A stretch of 6,335 nt of DNA from an uncultured Eubacteriales bacterium (lineage in GTDB: Bacteria; Bacillota; Clostridia; Oscillospirales; Acutalibacteraceae): contig ONWP01000103.1 in NCBI GenBank assembly GCA_900321595.1, positions 1-6,335 of the forward strand. The letters run 5' to 3'. Position 1 is the first letter of the stretch. Each line of letters starts with the position of its first letter. Under the pieces are notes generated by a model, which saw nothing but the letters and a program-made list of their open reading frames with translations, was not told where the DNA came from and searched no databases. Both the position numbers and the translations under genes were made by a program. Positions 5,187 through 6,335 of this stretch are shown in pieces.

Positions 5187-6128
5187 ATGAAAAGCGATTA
5201 CGGCTCCGGGAACGGCAACAAACTGATCATCGGTCTGATCGTGACGCTGGTCGTCATTCTCGCCGGCATGTCCGGTCTGATCATCTCGATGAACAATTCC
5301 CGTTCGAAGAAAGCGGCGGCGACGACAAACGTCTACACGCCGCAGTACGGGACTGTCGCGACGAGCGCGTATTCGCCCGTCACAGCTCCCCTCCCCGGCG
5401 CCACGACCGCAGCGGGTCAGACTGCGCCCGGCGCGTCCGCGAACAACACGACCGCGCCCGCCGCGACGCAGGCGCCCGCCGCGCAGAACGCTGACGTCTC
5501 GACCTGGAGCAAGGCGCAGATCATCCAGTACGCATCCGACGCCGTCAACCAGACGAAGGCCTACGGCGGACAGCTCAGCGTCCACCACATGGAGAGCATG
5601 GAGACAAACATCATCTCGATCACCGGCGGCTCGCTCGCGCAGCGGATGGCCAACGCGCTGATGGGCGCGGTCATGAAGCCGACCGACGAGATCTGGGAAT
5701 TCAACGGCGGCTACGCCGTCGACAGCGAGGGCGCCCAGCAGACGCTGCTCCTGCCGAACGGCAAAGCGTTCAATCTGCCCGAGAGCGGCGTCGCCGCGGC
5801 GAGCGCGTCCAAGTCCGGCGAGAACGTGGTCGTCAACCTGACGCTCGTACCCGAGACGGTGGACATCAACACGGTCCCGCAGTACAACTCGAACGCCATC
5901 GGCTTCCTCGACGTGGGCTCGCTCAATCTTTCCGTGCTCAAGGTCACGTCCGCCGCCATCACCTATCAGGGGTCGACCATCCGGCTGACGATCCGCCCGG
6001 ACGGCTACGTCGCGCGGGCCGAGTACACGCTGCCCATGTACGTCAGCGGCAGCGGCACCGGCATGGGCATCAGCGGCAACGCCGAATTCGACGGCGCGCA
6101 GACTGAGATCTGGGAGCTGAACTGGTGA
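5187..6128 (+). CDS. Membrane-anchored extracytoplasmic protein of unknown function
   Basis: I do not recognise this 313-aa protein. A short polar N-terminus (1-11) is followed by one hydrophobic segment (about 13-34, LIIGLIVTLVVILAGMSG and onward). There is no lipobox cysteine, and in fact no cysteine at all, so it is most likely a membrane anchor with the rest outside the cell. Residues 43-104 are a low-complexity Ala/Thr/Pro/Gln/Asn linker, typical of segments that cross the cell wall. The folded part begins at STWSKAQIIQYASDAVNQTKAY (105-126). TDEIWEFNGG (166-175) and QTEIWELNW (305-313, the C-terminus) resemble each other, hinting at two related beta-rich halves. The segments WSKAQII...DAVN and a W-ending C-terminus recall uncharacterised Clostridia surface proteins (from memory, low certainty). 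The start is supported by GGAGG 6 nt upstream and by its own promoter. A 342-codon antisense frame opposite it is a GC-rich artefact. Confidence 0.88.
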   Translation: MKSDYGSGNGNKLIIGLIVTLVVILAGMSGLIISMNNSRSKKAAATTNVYTPQYGTVATSAYSPVTAPLPGATTAAGQTAPGASANNTTAPAATQAPAAQNADVSTWSKAQIIQYASDAVNQTKAYGGQLSVHHMESMETNIISITGGSLAQRMANALMGAVMKPTDEIWEFNGGYAVDSEGAQQTLLLPNGKAFNLPESGVAAASASKSGENVVVNLTLVPETVDINTVPQYNSNAIGFLDVGSLNLSVLKVTSAAITYQGSTIRLTIRPDGYVARAEYTLPMYVSGSGTGMGISGNAEFDGAQTEIWELNW

Positions 6129-6144
6129 CAACGAAGCAGAATAC

Positions 6145-6173
6145 GACCGGAGGAGCCGACAGCTCTTCCGGTC
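6145..6173 (+). terminator. Hairpin terminator between convergent genes
   Basis: GACCGGAGGAGC (6145-6156) and GCTCTTCCGGTC (6162-6173) form a 12-bp stem with one G-U pair and a 5-nt loop. It starts 16 nt after the plus-strand stop codon. ATTCATTATCTT follows on the plus strand and GTATTCTGCTTC on the minus strand, so the U-tracts are only moderate. The stem lies between two genes that end towards each other and can serve both, 11 nt after the minus-strand stop at 6185. Confidence 0.75.
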
Positions 6174-6184
6174 ATTCATTATCT

Positions 6185-6334
6185 TCACACGCCGAGGCGT
6201 TTTCTGATCTCAGTCAGCGGTTCTCCGTTGAACATGAAATGCTGTCCGCCCTGAGCGGATGTATGATGCAGCAGCTTCGCGGCAAGCGCGGAAATAACGT
6301 AAATCTCACCGTTATATCGGACCTTGTTCACATC
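6185..6334 (-). CDS. 3' end of an unidentified gene entering from the right edge (49 codons visible)
   Basis: A minus-strand frame is open from the window edge to TGA 6185-6187 and ends TEIRKRLGV (41-49). It is supported by its position: it converges on the bidirectional hairpin at 6145-6173, and no other gene occupies this stretch. It is too short to identify firmly. The visible pieces are VNKVRYNGEIYVISALAAKLL (2-22; key residues Tyr7, Asn8, Gly9, Ser15, Ala16) and GGQHFMFNGEPLTEIR (29-44). The order 'NG-x-x-Y, S-A-x-A-A, G-G, aromatic, NGEPL-x-x-IR' faintly resembles the small C-terminal RAMA/DUF4357-type domains found on restriction-modification and nuclease proteins. I treat that as a weak hint only. 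The N-terminus and any catalytic domain lie beyond 6335. Confidence 0.6.
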   Translation of the reverse strand, partial: DVNKVRYNGEIYVISALAAKLLHHTSAQGGQHFMFNGEPLTEIRKRLGV

Positions 6335-6335
6335 A

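Noticed and set aside
5160..6188. 342-codon open frame on the minus strand opposite the membrane protein
   Set aside because: It is rich in Arg, Asp, Val and Gly with no domain sense, and it covers the promoter and SD of the plus-strand gene. The plus frame has an SD, a promoter, a membrane segment and a terminator. Long antisense frames are common in GC-rich DNA.
1..6335. A novel defence or mobile system within the window
   Set aside because: The complete genes are housekeeping or single-gene functions. No repeats, attachment sites, transposase or toxin-antitoxin pair was seen; only the partial right-edge gene leaves this open.

Overview
The window looks like a chromosomal housekeeping segment from a GC-rich member of the Firmicutes, most likely a Clostridia/Oscillospiraceae-type gut anaerobe. 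The evidence is the gene order infC-rpmI-rplT-SpoU methyltransferase, the dprA-topA pair seen in many Firmicutes, strong GGAGG-type ribosome binding sites, and three promoters with 17-bp spacers close to the sigma-A consensus. The taxonomic guess is inference. No mobile element, CRISPR array, tRNA or rRNA gene was seen.

Positions 1-4670 form one long minus-strand cluster. Reading leftward from a promoter at 4677-4705, it has a structured leader with a transcription attenuator, then infC (IF3), rpmI (L35) and rplT (L20), a conspicuous intergenic hairpin, a SpoU/TrmH-type rRNA 2'-O-methyltransferase, dprA, and the N-terminal 423 codons of topA, which leaves the window at position 1. The spacings are short (30-55 nt, with one overlap), so the genes may be co-transcribed. 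The first half makes and modifies the ribosome; the second half handles DNA (single-strand DNA processing and supercoil relaxation).

The two best-supported unusual signals are both at infC. Its start appears to be a non-canonical ATC codon behind a GGAGG Shine-Dalgarno. Its leader can fold either into an intrinsic terminator or into a competing antiterminator helix, as expected for the L20-controlled attenuator known from Bacillus subtilis.

Positions 4743-6128 are on the plus strand. A divergent promoter drives a 69-aa stand-alone heavy-metal-associated (HMA, CopZ-like) metallochaperone. A separate promoter drives a 313-aa membrane-anchored protein with an Ala/Thr/Pro-rich linker and an extracytoplasmic domain that I do not recognise. 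A strong hairpin at 6145-6173 ends that unit. From 6185 to the right edge lies the 3' end of a convergent minus-strand gene (49 residues visible) of uncertain identity.

I do not see a clearly new multi-gene system here. The items most worth checking are the infC start and leader, the hairpin without a U-tract after rplT, the unknown surface protein, and the gene entering from the right edge.
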